NCBI RefSeq assembly: GCF_032854445.1
Contig: NC_088302.1
Location: 3,522,338-3,586,337, forward strand
Length of the DNA stretch: 64,000 nucleotides
Source of the DNA: Liolophura sinensis
Taxonomy: Eukaryota > Mollusca > Polyplacophora > Chitonida > Chitonidae
Direction: 5' to 3'
How positions within the stretch are numbered: the stretch's first letter is position 1; the number at the start of each line of letters is the position of its first letter. The notes beneath the pieces were generated by a model that did not search any database, was not told the origin of the DNA, and saw only the letters and a list, made by a program, of their open reading frames with translations. The translations under genes and the position numbers were made by a program. This document shows positions 12,524 to 26,600 of the stretch, in pieces.

Positions 12524-12897
12524 CCGGCTCCGTTAGCACAGTTGGTAGAGCGTCCGCTTCGGGAGCGGTAGATCCAGGGTCAATCCAAGGTCGTATCACA
12601 CCTAAAACTTTAAAAGAGGTAGTTCTTGCTTCCTCGCTTGGCGTTCAGCACGAAGGGGATAGTGCAACTACGGGTGGACCCGTATCAGTATAATGGTTCG
12701 GGCGGGGTGCTTTACTTGCCTTCGATAAGGCGTCTCAGTGAAGCAGCGCTAGATAAAAGAGCGGTGGAAATCCGTCCTGCAACAAGGAGGCACATTACAT
12801 GCATTCTAAGGACTCCTTCGGCGTCATATGAAAAACTGTTAAGTACGACATTAAACGCCAAGCACTCACTCACTCACTCATTCGATTTCATGAAACA
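12524..12897 (+). mobile_element. tRNA-derived SINE, second family, (ACTC)n tail
   Basis: The head CGGCTCCGTTAGCACAGTTG and GTAGAGCGTCCGCTTCGGGA resembles a tRNA 5' half, but the downstream part does not close into a cloverleaf. The body contains CTTCCTCGCTTGGCGTTCAG and near its end AAGTACGACATTAAACGCC, followed by a short ACTC repeat. The same body and end recur at 24310-24560. The 92-codon open frame across it is a repeat product. Confidence 0.8.
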
Positions 12898-13008
12898 TAC
12901 TTAGTGTTAAGTAGCCCTTAGCTAAGTGCACTTCATATTTCTACAACATACACTCTCATGGTACTGCAGGGCAAACTTAGCTAAGTAAGTTTCAAGAAAC
13001 CGGCCCCC
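12883..13008. mobile_element. small terminal-inverted-repeat element next to the SINE
   Basis: The left end GATTTCATGAAACATACTTA and the right end, read on the complement as GGTTTCTTGAAACTTACTTA, are inverted copies; both continue into a TTAGCTAAG motif. No coding capacity. It directly follows the SINE tail. Confidence 0.68.
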
Positions 13009-13550
13009 TCATCCTCTGAATGTCTAACTGATGTCAGTTTCAGACCTATAAACAAGACCTCAAACCTTCTCCGAGAGAGCTGCAGTGACATAACAAGCCT
13101 TGAAAGCAAGACAGCCCTGCATGGCTTGAAAGATGATGTAAGTCTAACCGATCACTTGTCCACAGTGACCCTGACCCACTGGCCCTGACCCACTGACCTG
13201 AACCCACTCAATAATTGCGTTTAAGTCTAGTGAGTCAGGGTAAGTCTAGTGTATTGCACAATGCCTGGAATGAGGGGTCTGTGTCAACTCGTTCCATTGT
13301 TAGGGTCTTTGTGAAAAGTTTAATTACGTCAGTTTCAGACTGTTTATGGATGTCAGGCTCAGCTAACGTTCACACAAGTCGACATCGACCAAAGGCAGCC
13401 AGGGACCCAGCTAGGCTCCACATCTGACAGAAGTTTAACAGACCGAGTTCTCCATACCAGGGACACTGATGGAGACCCCGAAACAACAGCAGTAAACGCA
13501 CTGTCTGCACCTGGATAGAGAGAGTTTGAGACACGGCGCTCAGTAGACAA

Positions 13551-14480
13551 TCACTGCCCAGACGCCTGGATTTAAAGGTGTTTGGGAGAGGGTGCTTAGT
13601 AGAGAAGCATTGTGTGGACTAGGATGAAGAGGTGTTAGGAGAGCTAGGTTGCCTGCCTGGACGCCTGGATAGAATGGTGTTCGGCAGAATCGCTGCTTGA
13701 ACGCCTGGATGGAGAGGTGTTTGGCTGAAGCGCTGCCTGGACGCCTGCTTGGAGAGGCGATTGAGTAAAAGCGTTCAATAGAGGAGCATTGCCTGCCTGG
13801 ACGCCTGGATAGAATGGTGTTCGGCAGAATCGCTGCTTGAACGCCTGGATGGAGAGGTGTTTGGCTGAAGCGCTGCCTGGACGCCTGCTTGGAGAGGCGA
13901 TTGAGTAAAAGCGTTCAATAGAGGAGCATTGCCTGCCTGGACGCCTGGATAGAATGGTGTTCGGCAGAATCGCTGCTTGAACGCCTGGATGGAGAGGTGT
14001 TTGGCTGAAGCGCTGCCTGGACGCCTGCTTGGAGAGGCGATTGAGTAAAAGTGTTCAATAGAGGAGCGTTGCCTGCCTGGACGCCTGGATAGAATGGTGT
14101 TTGGCAGAATCGCTGCTTGAACGCCTGGATGGAGAGGTGTTTGGCAGAAGCGCTGCCGGGGCGCCTGGATGGAGAGGTATTAGGGACAGGGCGCTCAGTA
14201 AACATACGCTGCCTAGACGCCTGAATTTAGAGTTGTTTGGGAGAGGGTGTTCAGTGAACAAACACTGCCTGAACGCCTCGATTTAGAGTTGTTTGGGAGA
14301 GGAAGTTCAGTAGAGAAGCACTTTCTGGTTGCCTGGATGTACCGGTGTTTGACGGAGGCGCTGCCGGGGGCCGGGATGGAGATTATGGAGAGGTGTTTGA
14401 GAGGGCACTCAGTAAATTAAAGTTGCCTGTCTGGACACCTGGACAGAGGAGTGTTTGGTAGAAGCGGCACCTGGGCTCCT
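13551..14480. repeat. minisatellite with a 140-bp higher-order unit
   Basis: The core consists of 140-bp units starting at 13651, 13791, 13931 and 14071, nearly identical to each other. Each is built from about three subunits of some 40-50 bp carrying CGCCTGGATGGAGAGGTGTT and a GAAGCGCTGCCTGGA-like block. Single diverged subunits flank the core on both sides up to about 13551 and 14480. Open frames of 61-96 codons on either strand come from the repeat and show no independent coding signal. Confidence 0.88.
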
Positions 14481-17171
14481 TGATGGAGTGGTGTTGTGTG
14501 TGTGTGTTGGGGGGGGGCGATTTCATTTACTGTTTTGTTGTTGTTTGACTGCCATATTCGTGTGCTTAATTATGTGTAGGTAAACATTCTCCTAAATGAC
14601 ATCGTTGTGATACAAATTCCCAGGTTATTTAGGCCAGCTAGACTTGGGTTGGCCATGTATGTCGTCAACCGCCGAGCCGGCCAATTGCAGATTGGCTAGG
14701 CCGGTAAATCTATTGTTTTTGGTGGATTTAAAGTGATTATTACGTTTCTCAGAAGGCCTCCCGGTAATATACTGTTTAAACAGGTTAGAATGTCTATAAT
14801 TAGGACCAGTAGCTAAATCTGTACTCTAATCTTTTAATGACATACCTTGCTCGTGAGTTGTTTTCGAGTTAGGATCAAGCAGCTGAGCAATGGATTCGAA
14901 CATGGAACAAGGATTCTCAACCTATTCTGTATAGGAATGATTATATAGGTAAATTACTATCAATGATGTCTCGCACCTACTCGTCACTGACTAGTTTGCA
15001 ATACATAACAAATGGAGTGGAGAGGTGGTTGGGGTGTGTTCTGTGAACAAAAGAGGTTCCTCTGTAGAAGGATTTACTTATTTTATGTGGTGGATTTTTT
15101 CACGCTGTATTCAGTTCGCTGGGAGTTCGCTGGTACGACGATGGCGATGTTCATGGATGAGAGAGACCAGGACGATAAAAACCACCGCGCACGCGCATGG
15201 GAACTGGGCCAATTTTTTAACATGCATGCGACATTGTGAATTGAGGAGGACATTATATAATCAAGTTTTAGTCATTGAATAAATTTCCGCGAAAAGCCAC
15301 AGAGTAAAATGCATCGTTGCCAAAGATTTTCTTGATAAGAGAATATGATGTGACTGAAATATTATTTGAATCACACGGTGATATCAAATCACTATGTTTA
15401 CACAGTACTTAGATTACCAGGAAAAAGCAAAAGAGATCCCGCAATAACAGATGGTAGACCGTGATTACACCACACGATGGTACAAGCTGTGTGCAGATCC
15501 GCTTGTTCTCATTGAGGCAATAGGTGAGCATGTTACACTCTGGGGCGTTACCAGACGATATAGATGATATAGGGGCATGTATGCCGGTGTTTTTGTGCAT
15601 AACATTCGTGTAGTAATTTACAGGCGTGTGTAACATAGAAATTCAGATGCATGAGCTATAATTATTATTATATATTATATACCCTTAACTCGTCGCATTT
15701 GAAAGGACACGAAAGCTTTAATTTTGTCATATCAGTAATATATATATTACAAGTGGCCTGATAACTCAGCCACTATGTATGACAGCACTGTTGAGAATAT
15801 GTATAATTATTCACCGTAAACACGAGGAATTGGGACTAAAAATAAAGCACAGACATGTAATGAGAGCCAACAATACAGCAGCACCAATTAACTACTGTTA
15901 CACAGCCCTGAAAAATGAGCATCAGTATGGCGAGATTCGTATGTTAACACCGTGCCACCAGTCTCCCTCTGATGCCCTTTTTTAACCCACAAAGATTGTT
16001 TAGAGTAAAATAAATATTTACGTGAACTGGCAGTCTCTATGAAATAGTTACCAATTTACGGTTTTCAAGATTGTATTCAGCACATCAAACACAGGCATGT
16101 TGGAGGATGTGTTTCGTTCTTTAGTTGAGCATTGTCTGAGATCTTTTTTACCGTTCTAACATTGGACAATCCAAGATATTTCATCTTTTAGAGCATTTTT
16201 TTCTGCTAAAGAATAAAAATCATTGTTGCAGTTGGCATTTACTTCGTATACATACGATATTAAATTTAACAGAAAGTGTGTTGCCTGACTGATGCTAGAA
16301 TAATTCTGTCACTGAAGCAGATTATTCTGTTCATCATACGTGTAGCACACCTATTCTATTAATTCAGCGTAAATATAATGTTAGACTAACAGGGTACTGT
16401 GCTAAATATTTTTTATGACAGAACACATTTTAGTATTGTTCAGGAAAAAAATCATTTTAAAATGAACAAATTATTATTTTTGGAGTGTAAAACATTCTTT
16501 ACAGAACTCGTATGAAAGACGAGGATGACCGGTGCTACGTTAAGCTAATTCACATTCTTACTGCCAGATGTACATTACCTTGTTAGAGAGTTTTGATTTC
16601 ACTCCAACAAATGCCTGTTTTGTACGTGGCTGGTAGACCTGTATTAACTAAATTGCTCAGTACTAAGATATGTTTCAATGGTCGTTATAGACTATTCACT
16701 GGTATTGCGAGCCAATTATTTCCAAATAACCATGAAAATTAATTAACGTATCTCGGTAACGGAATTTATGTGTTCATTCGACTAGGTACACATTTGTTTG
16801 TTAACTCAGAATACATGTGTGTAGATGAAATCTGTATAATGAGCATTGTGGACATCTTTAGCCTAGGCTATTTGTGGACGAGGTGAATAGGCCGGTTATC
16901 GAGGATGTGATTATAAAAGATGGTTCAAGTATCGTCCTGTTTACGGCTTGTGCCCGTGGGGCTGGTTTACATCAGAGGATGGGAGAAGAACTAACGGTAC
17001 CCTGCAGTAGGAGTGTTTCAGCGCATTTAGACGTTCTAGTCTCTCCGATAATCAGACGCTGGGTGAAAAGCCGGCACGTTAGATAACAGATAGCCCCGAT
17101 GTACCTCCGCAGACCAGCTCCCTGCTGCTCCATGTTCCAGTAAAAAACATAAGATATCCTCGGCATTCAGA
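14481..17171. other. 5' flank of the GPR157-like gene
   Basis: No coding exon can be supported. There is a short GT/G-rich stretch near 14497-14520. The last few hundred bases before 17172 presumably include the promoter and 5' untranslated region of the upstream first exon. A 70-codon frame at 16874-17086 has no motif and is probably untranslated. Confidence 0.45.
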
Positions 17172-17616
17172 ATGAAGACAGGGAACTGGAGCTTGCAGTT
17201 ACAGAATAAAACTTCTGGAAGTGCCGATGATGACAATGTTTACGTAATTCTAACAGCTATGATGTGTTTGCTGTCTGTTCTAGGCTGTATTGCCATTGTC
17301 GTTGTCTACCTGGCATTCCAGCGGCTCCGGACTCCCACCAGAAAGCTGCTGGTGTACTTAAGCGTGGCAGACCTGTTAACCGCCATCGGTAACCTTCTTG
17401 GTATCGTCTGGTTCATCTTCAGTGACAGCGTTCTTATCCACAGAAGTATGGGGTACTGTAAATTCCACGCGGCTCTTACCGTCTTCTCCAGCATCAGCTC
17501 GTTCATGTGGACTTTGACGATGGGCCTCTGTCTATACTTGTGCATCGTGAAGAACAAACCAAAGGCTGTTGAATCACATATGGTGTATTTCCATTTGGCA
17601 TGCTGGGTTTTCCCAG
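17172..17616 (+). CDS. alternative first exon A of the GPR157-like receptor
   Basis: A 445-nt exon with 148 intact codons plus one nucleotide, followed by GTAAGT. It aligns along its length with exon B at 22066-22507 (shared LGC at TM1, RxLLxYLS, DxLTA(I/V)GN and a YCK motif before TM3), though the two have clearly diverged. Both keep an open frame and a working donor, which argues that both are under selection. Confidence 0.85.
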
Positions 17617-20600
17617 GTAAGTATTAATAAGCGGTTTACTTTATGTGATTGGTGTTTACATTATCCTCGAGATTACACATTTTGCACATCAGTAACCAGG
17701 GCAAAGTCAACCGACCTCGGATTTAAACCTTTTAAAACCGGATTTAACACAATCCGCAACAAAAGTTCCAGTCACAGCAGCCCAACCAGCTACAGACAAG
17801 CATTTTTATTCTACAGAGATGAAAGTTGTCATCATTTATGTGGAGTACAGGATTTTTTTTAAATAAGTCTAATTTAGGAAAGTTACACAAATGTAACTTA
17901 ATTTTGCATATAATTTTGCCCTTTTTAGATTATACTTTATCAGTTTTCGTCTCTAGCAAGGTACGATCAAGTCGAGTATCCGGGAATAGCTGGGTTCAAC
18001 AACGTAACCAATACATAATATAGAAATCTCCTGGGTTATTTATGCCGGCAGAAGATTGCATTTAACGACCACACTTAAAACTGAATGTGTAGACCCTGTG
18101 TCAAAGCGCACATTGCCGATGCAATAAATGTGAATGTCTTCTTGGTTTTATGTTGGAAGCGAAGCGGTTTGTTTAAGAACAGATGTCTGTAATCCGGATA
18201 AAGGGCCTTCAGCAGCCATGCCACCATTAAAACATTTTTAGGAGAATGTGACCGATTACTGCTTGATTTTAGATGATGAGAATAGTCTGACTACCACAGC
18301 GTCCACATAGTGTGATAACCCTCCTTTTTATAGAGAATTTAAAAATGTCAGTAAAAGTCAGATATAACACTTTGGTTGTTGAATGATTAATAAGTCATCG
18401 TTTGCTTTGTCTTTTCCACCAAACCCTTGACAAACCGAAATGCTACAAGGATGAAGTTTTAGCACACACAGGAATATAAAAGTCATTTGATCCATAATTT
18501 TAAGTTTAAGTTCCACCTTTTAGTACCTTAATTTAGTTAATCAGCTGATGTTCTAATCAAAGCATGTCTCATGAAATGGACGTTTTAATTATTCCTTTGT
18601 TCATGGATTGTCGTACAGCATACTCTGACAAAGGCTTTTTGAAAGTTTACACCGTGAATCAAATCAAACATAAACGCACTACTTTACTCGCTAGGAAGTT
18701 CGTACTCTAATAGAAAAATGCTTTGGAAAACATCATGAAGATTAGAAGTAAAAGAGCACAAATCTAACGGCACTTCTACCTGGCACGGTAATCCAAACAC
18801 TGTGCTTACCATAGCGCTATAAAACTTATTGCTGCATAAATTTAGCCCTTAATTGGCATTGATGATACCAGTTTATAACAACGTCTCATTTCAAAGGTGG
18901 AACAGCGCCGATTTTATTCAGTACTCAAGTCATGCCCAATTTGCTTTGCGAAAGAACCGTAATCGGTCGCAAAAGTGTTGTATTGTTCTTGAGTGTAGGA
19001 TAATCTTCATTAGGATAGACCACGATAGACCCTGAACATCAATATCATCGTTCATTGCCCTACTGGACAGACCAAAGAATAATGACTGAACAAGTAAAAG
19101 TAATTAATAGTGATATTGACCACGTCGTGCCTTCGGCGGCATCTGGATTTGAACACTCGTGCACCTAAATGCTCACTGTGCCTCTACTAAACTTCAGTCA
19201 CCAAAATAATCTTATCTGCTGTAAACGATAAATGCATACAAACTAGTATTGTGTAGGGAAATTTGCTGGCAATATGTTTGGGCTACAGTGCATTTTGCTG
19301 GCAACATGTTTGGGCTACAGTGCATTTCGCTGGCTGCATGTTTGGGCTTTAGTGCATTTTGCTGGCTGCATGTTTGGGCTACAGTGCATTTTGCTGGCTG
19401 CATGTTTGGGCTACAGTGCATTTTGCTGGCTGCATGTTTGGGCTACAGTGCATTTTGCTGGCTGAATGTTTTGGCTACAGTGCATTTTCCTGCGGATACA
19501 CAGCTCCCCCATGTAAATTTCCTGCACATTGCGTTGTTATATAGACGAGGTGTTGTATTCTCATGATTTCTCACAACCAAGGTACTGTAAATGTGGAAAG
19601 GCCAATCAAATATACAGCAGTATGGTCTAAAGTTACAACTACAGTGAGTGAACCTTCAATAGCTGCTTGTATTCGTATTCTACTTTCTGTAGATTTACTA
19701 AATTTACAGTATTTATCTCTGTGGTCAAATACAGCAATTCAATGGCGTTACTCAGCCGCGGTTTATACTGTTAGGCACAACTTTTCCCCAAGAAAACAGG
19801 GTTTACGTCCCTGGTGACAAGAAAGCCATTTGTCGAATATTCACTTCTGAAGAATGGGAGTTTTGTATAATAAGGACATAACAAAGACATATAGGAATAA
19901 AAAACAAGAACATAAAGAGCTGAAGGTAGTCACACACGGTATTGATAAACATTCAGTTAGATCACAAATATCGCTTGTTTTGTCAGAAAAACCTGTGGCG
20001 GCATTAAAATTGTCTTAGGGAACAGAACGCTCATGGTAGGATCGATACTAAAGATGATAGCCGGGTTCTATAAAGGTCAGTAAGAGGAAAATCTCGTATA
20101 ATACGTGCTGACGTGAAAGACAGAGCAGCAGAGTAAAAATGATTTTCATATGAAGAACATTGGGCTGGACAGACAATGTACACATTGAAATCTCATTGCA
20201 CCCAAGTAGTAACCCCACAGCACGTCACCAAAAGCCGTTTATAAAACGTTTAAACTTCGATATGCTGTATTTTATAATTAGTGTGAATCTCTGAGTGGAT
20301 TCAGCAGTGCTTTTGTTGAGGCCAGTACTCTGTCTTGTATATTTGTGAGGAAGAAAGCACGATGTTGAAACTGAACATAGAGATGTGTGCTTATGCATTC
20401 TTTTCTACTTACGATTCACAATTAGCGGACCAACGTGCTTTTAACCTAATTAGAATACCAAACAGCTATACATATAGGCCTATGTCTTATTTAGGGGGCA
20501 ATTACGGCCTGGATTACAGTATGAAGGAACATTACGCATGGATAACATACATGTGATACATGACGTTGTCTGGATAAAGGTACGCTAAGGAATTGAATAA

Positions 20601-23600
20601 GTCATGGCCTGCTTCTCCGTGACTGGTACTATATGCGTGCTGTATCACGTCGTTTGTGTAGAAGACTAAGCCTTATGAAAGTGACGGCTTTACACTGTAG
20701 GTGTTCAGTACAGATTTAACACAAACCGTATTTCAATCCTGAGTGTTTTCCCATGGACTGGCGATGTACATGACTCAAAACAAAATTAAGAGAGCATGGG
20801 CTTATTTTACTCAGATAACAATGTATACAAGACCGTTTGAAAGATACTGGAAATAGCTTATTAATGTTAACATCACTGGATCAGAAATGGTCCATTACAC
20901 GAACATAATGATTTGTAATAAATGGGTTCATGTATGAGGGAAGGTCTGGCATAAACCTTCAGATGGTCGTGGGTTTCCTCTGGGGCTCTGTCCGATTTCC
21001 TGCCACCATAATGCTGGTCGCCTTCGTGTAAGTTAAATTAAATAAATAAATGGTTTCATTATTCACCTACAACACTGCCAGCAGTAAGCCACCATTGGCT
21101 TTCAGCATCATTTGATAGGAGGAGTTGTAACGGACATTTGTCTTCGTTTGTTCAGCCTAAACGGTTTTATTGAGCTCTCGTTTTTCCTGTAACCACTCGA
21201 CTTGCCCAACAACATAAAGATGTGCCATTTATAGAGACTAGCGAACACGGCGCCCACTTTCACTGCTCCTTCTCCTGGTGAATTAATTACTACGGATCTG
21301 AATGTTCCATGACAAACAGCTCACTTATGTGAAGTAGTAATAAGCACGCCCATTTGCCCACTGCGTTCTGGACAAACCATGCACTGTTGTTAATTATTTT
21401 GTGTAACATATGCATTTTACCAACACGTTTAACACGTCATTTAATTTAACTCAGTTCCTATGAATAATGAAAATATTTGACATACTTCCGGGAAAATAAA
21501 TCTAAATGAATGAAAGTGATTTTCATTTTTAGCAAAATTTCTGAATGTCTGTTCGTGTTTGAAAGGCTTTTCTTGAAGAGAACAGATTGAGAGTGTCTTC
21601 ATATCAAGACACCAACTGATTTGACGTACTGTATTTAGATTCACACGTACTGCAGGATTTGTATATGCTACATCTTCGTGGACACCTTTAACGCTTAAGC
21701 CTATTTCATGAGCACATGTAAAGAAATAATAATGTTGTTGCTGAAGTAGTGGTCAAAATATAAGCTGTTTTACATTTCCAGAATCAAAACACTCATGGCC
21801 GTCAGTTACTTGATCACCTCCGGCACTTGCCACATCTGGACGTCGACAAAGACGTTTCTGTATCCCTACATATAATGAAGTCATTTTTCTGTTGAGTCGC
21901 TTCTAAGTGTGCTCCACTCCATCGTGCTACAGTTAGCTACACACGAGCAGTTTGCTGATAACTAGCAAGCTTTAAATCACTCTGGTTATAACTAACGACG
22001 GATTTGAAACTACGTAGCTCTAGCCCATAGACTCGGCGATTTCCATCTGTAAATCTCGCCCTTTTATGAACATGTTTGGCTTGAATGGAGCCCACAATGG
22101 TGGTAATTCTACAGCAGCTGGGCAGGAAATATTATACGTCTGGCTGACTGGAATCACATCAGTCTCGTCCATATTGGGATGTGTTTTTCTAGTCGTGCTA
22201 TACTGTGTCTATGAACACCTTCAGACCTATGGCCGCCAGCTGCTACTATATTTGAGCATTGGTGATTTTCTCACAGCAGTGGGCAACGTGCTGGGTGTCA
22301 TATGGTATGCGAACAATTCCAGGTGGGCAGTATTGGGTGCGTCCTATTGCAAGCTGCAGAGTGCACTGACCATTTACTCCAGTAATGTGTCTTTCTCTTG
22401 GACACTGGTCATTGGGATCTACCTTAATCGGACCATAGTGACTACACGAGGGCGTTGTGTAAGGCATTCTAAGGTATACATTCATCTGCTCTGCTGGGGA
22501 TTCCCAGGTAAGCAGAGGTATAACACGATAGGACATCACTTATAGGAAGTGCGTTTGCTTTGCGGCATCTTTGGAATTTCAGTACAAATTTTGTTTCACA
22601 ATTCATGTTTCCATAGAGAAAAGATACAATTCTTAGAGAATAATTAAATGCATATGCACAAACATTGCACTTGTATTTTTCTTTGCACCATCTTCGAGTC
22701 ATTATACCTTACTCACATATGCAATATTACCCACGTACACTTAGCAGCCCTACCGTACTGTGTGCATGGTTGTGAAGGCCACAGATGGCCAAGCCAGCAT
22801 ATGTACTTCAGTGCCTGTCTTTGAGCATAGTAGGTAGAATTTACACATGTAATCACGCCATCAGAACCTTCAATCTCCACATTTCTAAACTGTTCCCAGT
22901 TTCGACTGTCTGGTAATCTACAGCGCTTTCAACATTGACATATAGGGAATACCAGAACTTAAGCATAAATCGAATTTATATGAGACGCACCAGTATAGCA
23001 TCTCGTCCGCAAAAATGCCAACAGCTAGTTTAGAGATGTTGTGCTTACACTCAGCGTATAGGTTACTAAATTTCCTGGCGCTGTCATTATTGTACAATGC
23101 GGTATGGATGTGATTTAAGCATGATTGGTGAAAGGCCAGCAGAATTATACGTCTTGTTCTGTGGATTAACGCTGTGTCATTGACAAGACAACTGTATTGG
23201 ACTTGTCAATACTTCAGTAGTTAAAGGCAAACACCCGTGTTTATTTCGCCAGAAATGGAACTATATTTCTTTTCGTGAATTTCCACTTTGTGTCGTATTA
23301 TAGGATTTTATCGTCCTATGAAAGCCCAGACTTCAGTCCAAGACTACGCTTATTTTATGAAAACAGGAACAGATTTACCAAGGTCAACAAGCAAATCCCT
23401 AATCTCTAACAACAGAAATGTAAAACGTGCCGACACCACTGTAAGATTACTTTCTAGAATTCGTTTGAGGTATTCACGAGGAAAAAACACTGCTTCTGCC
23501 AATTGGGTTAGTGGCAAGAGCCGGGTTAAGGACAGTATTATATAATGGTCTAGGGTCATGTGCAGTGTGTGTAACAAAAATTACAGTGTATAATAATTTG

Positions 23601-26600
23601 TGATGGAACCCATAATCTGGGATAACGACAATTTCGCTTTGCTAAAATGTCGCGGAAGCTACACGGGATCTTGGGGGATCTTGGGCATCACTCACAAAGC
23701 TTTGTTGGATCTAATTTCTTAGGACATTAGTCAACAGAACACCTAGCCAAGGGTAACAATCATTGATACAATGCCAAAAGACGTGCAAAAAATAAAAACC
23801 AATGCTTGAATCATTTAGAGCAAACTATATATGCGATTATTTTTTTCTCGATCGCAAAATGTATGGAAATATCAAATGAGCAATTTTGTATAAACCTGCA
23901 TGCTGTAATTAGTATAGTTAATACGGAAATTTCTCGTATTATAAATGCATAAAATGTCCCATTATATAGTTTAGAAGATATGAGCATGTTCAATGGGCTC
24001 TGCGCCATCTGGTTGCTCTGATACGGTATGTCAATCTGGTGCGATAAAATCACATTGTTTACAGTTCAAATATTTGAATGCATTGATAGCACCGTAACAA
24101 GGATCTAAACAAAAACATTGTATGTTCAGACAAGTTTATCAGTGGTCTGTCTGGTGGTGATTTATGGCGACTCAACTGTGCCACCAATGCTCTTTCACTG
24201 TTAAAGAAAAAATAATTAAAAACGGTGACTACAGAATCAAATAATATTCTTTTTATTTGTTATCATAAAATGTACCGGTCGAGTCACATAGCAAAGACAT
24301 TAAAAATGGTATTTTTTGCTGCCTCGCTTGGTGTTTAGCACTTAGAGGTGAGAGGACGGAAACAGGGACTGTTAGGCCCGGTGTGGAGTGTCATGTCTGA
24401 TGTCTTCGGCATGTTACTTCAGTAGCGGCAGCAGTTTGCTCTGCCACAAGAAGACACAGTATATGAACATGTACACATACCTAACGACTCCTCGTTGTCA
24501 TACGACTGAAAAAATGTTAGGTACGACATTGAACCCCAAGCATTCATACATACATATAAAATATACATCTTATTGAGAAAGTAAAATATAAATACATAAC
24601 ATATATAACATAACATATATAAACACGAAACAAAACCATTTACTGCTGTTGTAATTTTCTGTTTCGTTACAGCGATAATAGCGTCGGTTGCCCTTGGGTT
24701 TGATGTTCTGGGGTACGACCAGTCCTTAGACCAGGCCACGTGGTGTTGGATCGACCCCCGGGTACCCCATGCTCTCTTCTGGCAGTTCTTCACAGGCAAG
24801 GCCTGGGAAATCATCTCTTGTGTCCTCACGACAGCCCTCTACGCTCGTCTGAAAATATTCCTTTTGAAACAGGTAAGTTTGGTGCTATAAAACAAATATA
24901 CTTTTTCTAGTTTCTCCTAAGCTCGGAATTTTTGCTGTGCGGGTTAATAATCTATAAGGCAACGCGAAAAATAAACGTTCCTGGTACGAAATATTGATTT
25001 ACGAAGTTTTGTGAAATTGCATACATGACACGGAATGGCCTGTGACTTTCCAGTGTGGGATGTAGGCCTACCTCCCTCTGACGGACTGCAGACAAATGAG
25101 AAGTCTTGTAATGTAATTCAACAGACACTTTCGGATCTATAAACTCAACAAATAAGTAAATTAGAGGAAATATGGTGTGACTTCATTTTGAAAACAAGAT
25201 GGACAAAAGGTCTGGCTTCCTTTTCTTTTACTGTTCGGTATATTTGCTACAAGTGAACTATTTGGTTCGATTAAAGTAAATTGTCGTTCAGCAAATTTAC
25301 ACGAACGACAATTTAAAATAAATATTGATAGCCTTAATAGCAATTTGTATTTAATCTATTAATCGACATGGCAAAGGGATTGTTTTATTTGCAGAGATAT
25401 TCTGGAAATGTAAACAAGCGTTCACTTTCTATAAGGGGAACTATGAGACTTTTTGGCGGTGATTTGAAAGCAGGTTCATCATCCATCACAGAATGTATAG
25501 AGAGCAGATGGACATTTTCTCCAGTGTACACTTGCCAAACTTTGTGGAGAAGCTCTCATATATAACCCCTGGGTTAATTTTCCTCAAGTAGTTTGCTCAA
25601 TCTTAAGATGATAACCTGGTCGATACAGGATTGGGCTGCTTTTTTATTCGCTTTCAACGTGTGGAGAATAAACGAACGTAAGGAGCTGGTCAATTTCTCT
25701 TGCTGCAGAACCATTGAAAGGGGAATCCTTGCAAACGATTTGTGGTTTCTCTAAAAACAAAGCAGTATGTTTACATAACCACTGAAAACGTTTTGATTAA
25801 TGTAACCTGAAGTTTTGATACTCCCAGATGTAAGGCATGTGGATGTTGTCAGTTATAGTTTCCCTGCGCTGATCGGACCTAATATGTGGTTTAAAGAAAA
25901 ACACACCTTATTCTGGCATAACAGATCACGATGTTCACACGATGTAAAATACAACTCAAAAGCCAGTATAAAGCCCACACGATACACAAATACTAGAACA
26001 TCGCAATGCAAGTAAACATCAAAGGTTTCTTTGGAATGAAATTAATCATGTTACTTAAAAGTAAGCCATACAGCTGCGTAAGCGAAATTCCCATCAGCAA
26101 AAATTGATTTTTGCTCCATAAAAGAAGAACAAGCAGTATATACATGTGGTTACCATTTAATATCGTGTTCTTCTATACTGTCCCAAGGTAATATCCAAAT
26201 TATATTTATTACAAAACTTTGGAAATCGGTTTGACATAATTTCTCGCGTAAACCACTCCGCCTTACATATTATACTCACCCAGACAACCTTTTCTGGTTC
26301 GTCATGAGCGGTACATTTCACATTTGTCACGCCAGCTTGATTCAGCATATCACTGTACATCAGGACACAGCTATAGATTTATGCAGTTAGACTATGTGTA
26401 AGCGTGGAACGGAGAAGTCAATGTGTGAAAGAGAAAATGTCATCCATTTTCAGGGGTTACCATAGCTCTAAGATCTGTTAGCCATGTTTGTAGCTTAACT
26501 TCCACATTAACCGCTCTGAACCGTTACATTCACTAACCTGGATTTTGGTTCTGTCGTCTGCGCTTTCTCCAAAGTGCCAACGCTGTACGCCGAAAAAGGT

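Larger units (their letters stand above)
17617..22065. other. intron A / promoter region of alternative exon B
   Basis: No coding exon is seen between the two alternative first exons. The stretch holds a 32-bp minisatellite (19262-19490) and a SINE fragment (20951-21050). The promoter of exon B should lie in its last part. Confidence 0.5.

Noticed and set aside
12530..12600. Possible tRNA gene
   Set aside because: The 5' half looks tRNA-like, but the 3' half does not complete a cloverleaf and the sequence continues into a SINE body with copies elsewhere.
13915..14286. Open frames of 61-96 codons in the 140-bp minisatellite
   Set aside because: Present on both strands and shared by all units; no sign of a protein family.
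16874..17086. 70-codon frame just upstream of receptor exon A
   Set aside because: No motif; ends before exon A and most likely lies in the 5' flank or untranslated region.
19212..19566. Cysteine-rich open frames on both strands
   Set aside because: They lie in the 32-bp minisatellite, open in several frames on both strands, and have no start or splice context.
24419..24829. 136-codon minus-strand frame
   Set aside because: It overlaps receptor exon 2 and a SINE; the plus strand has clear GPCR sequence and splice sites.
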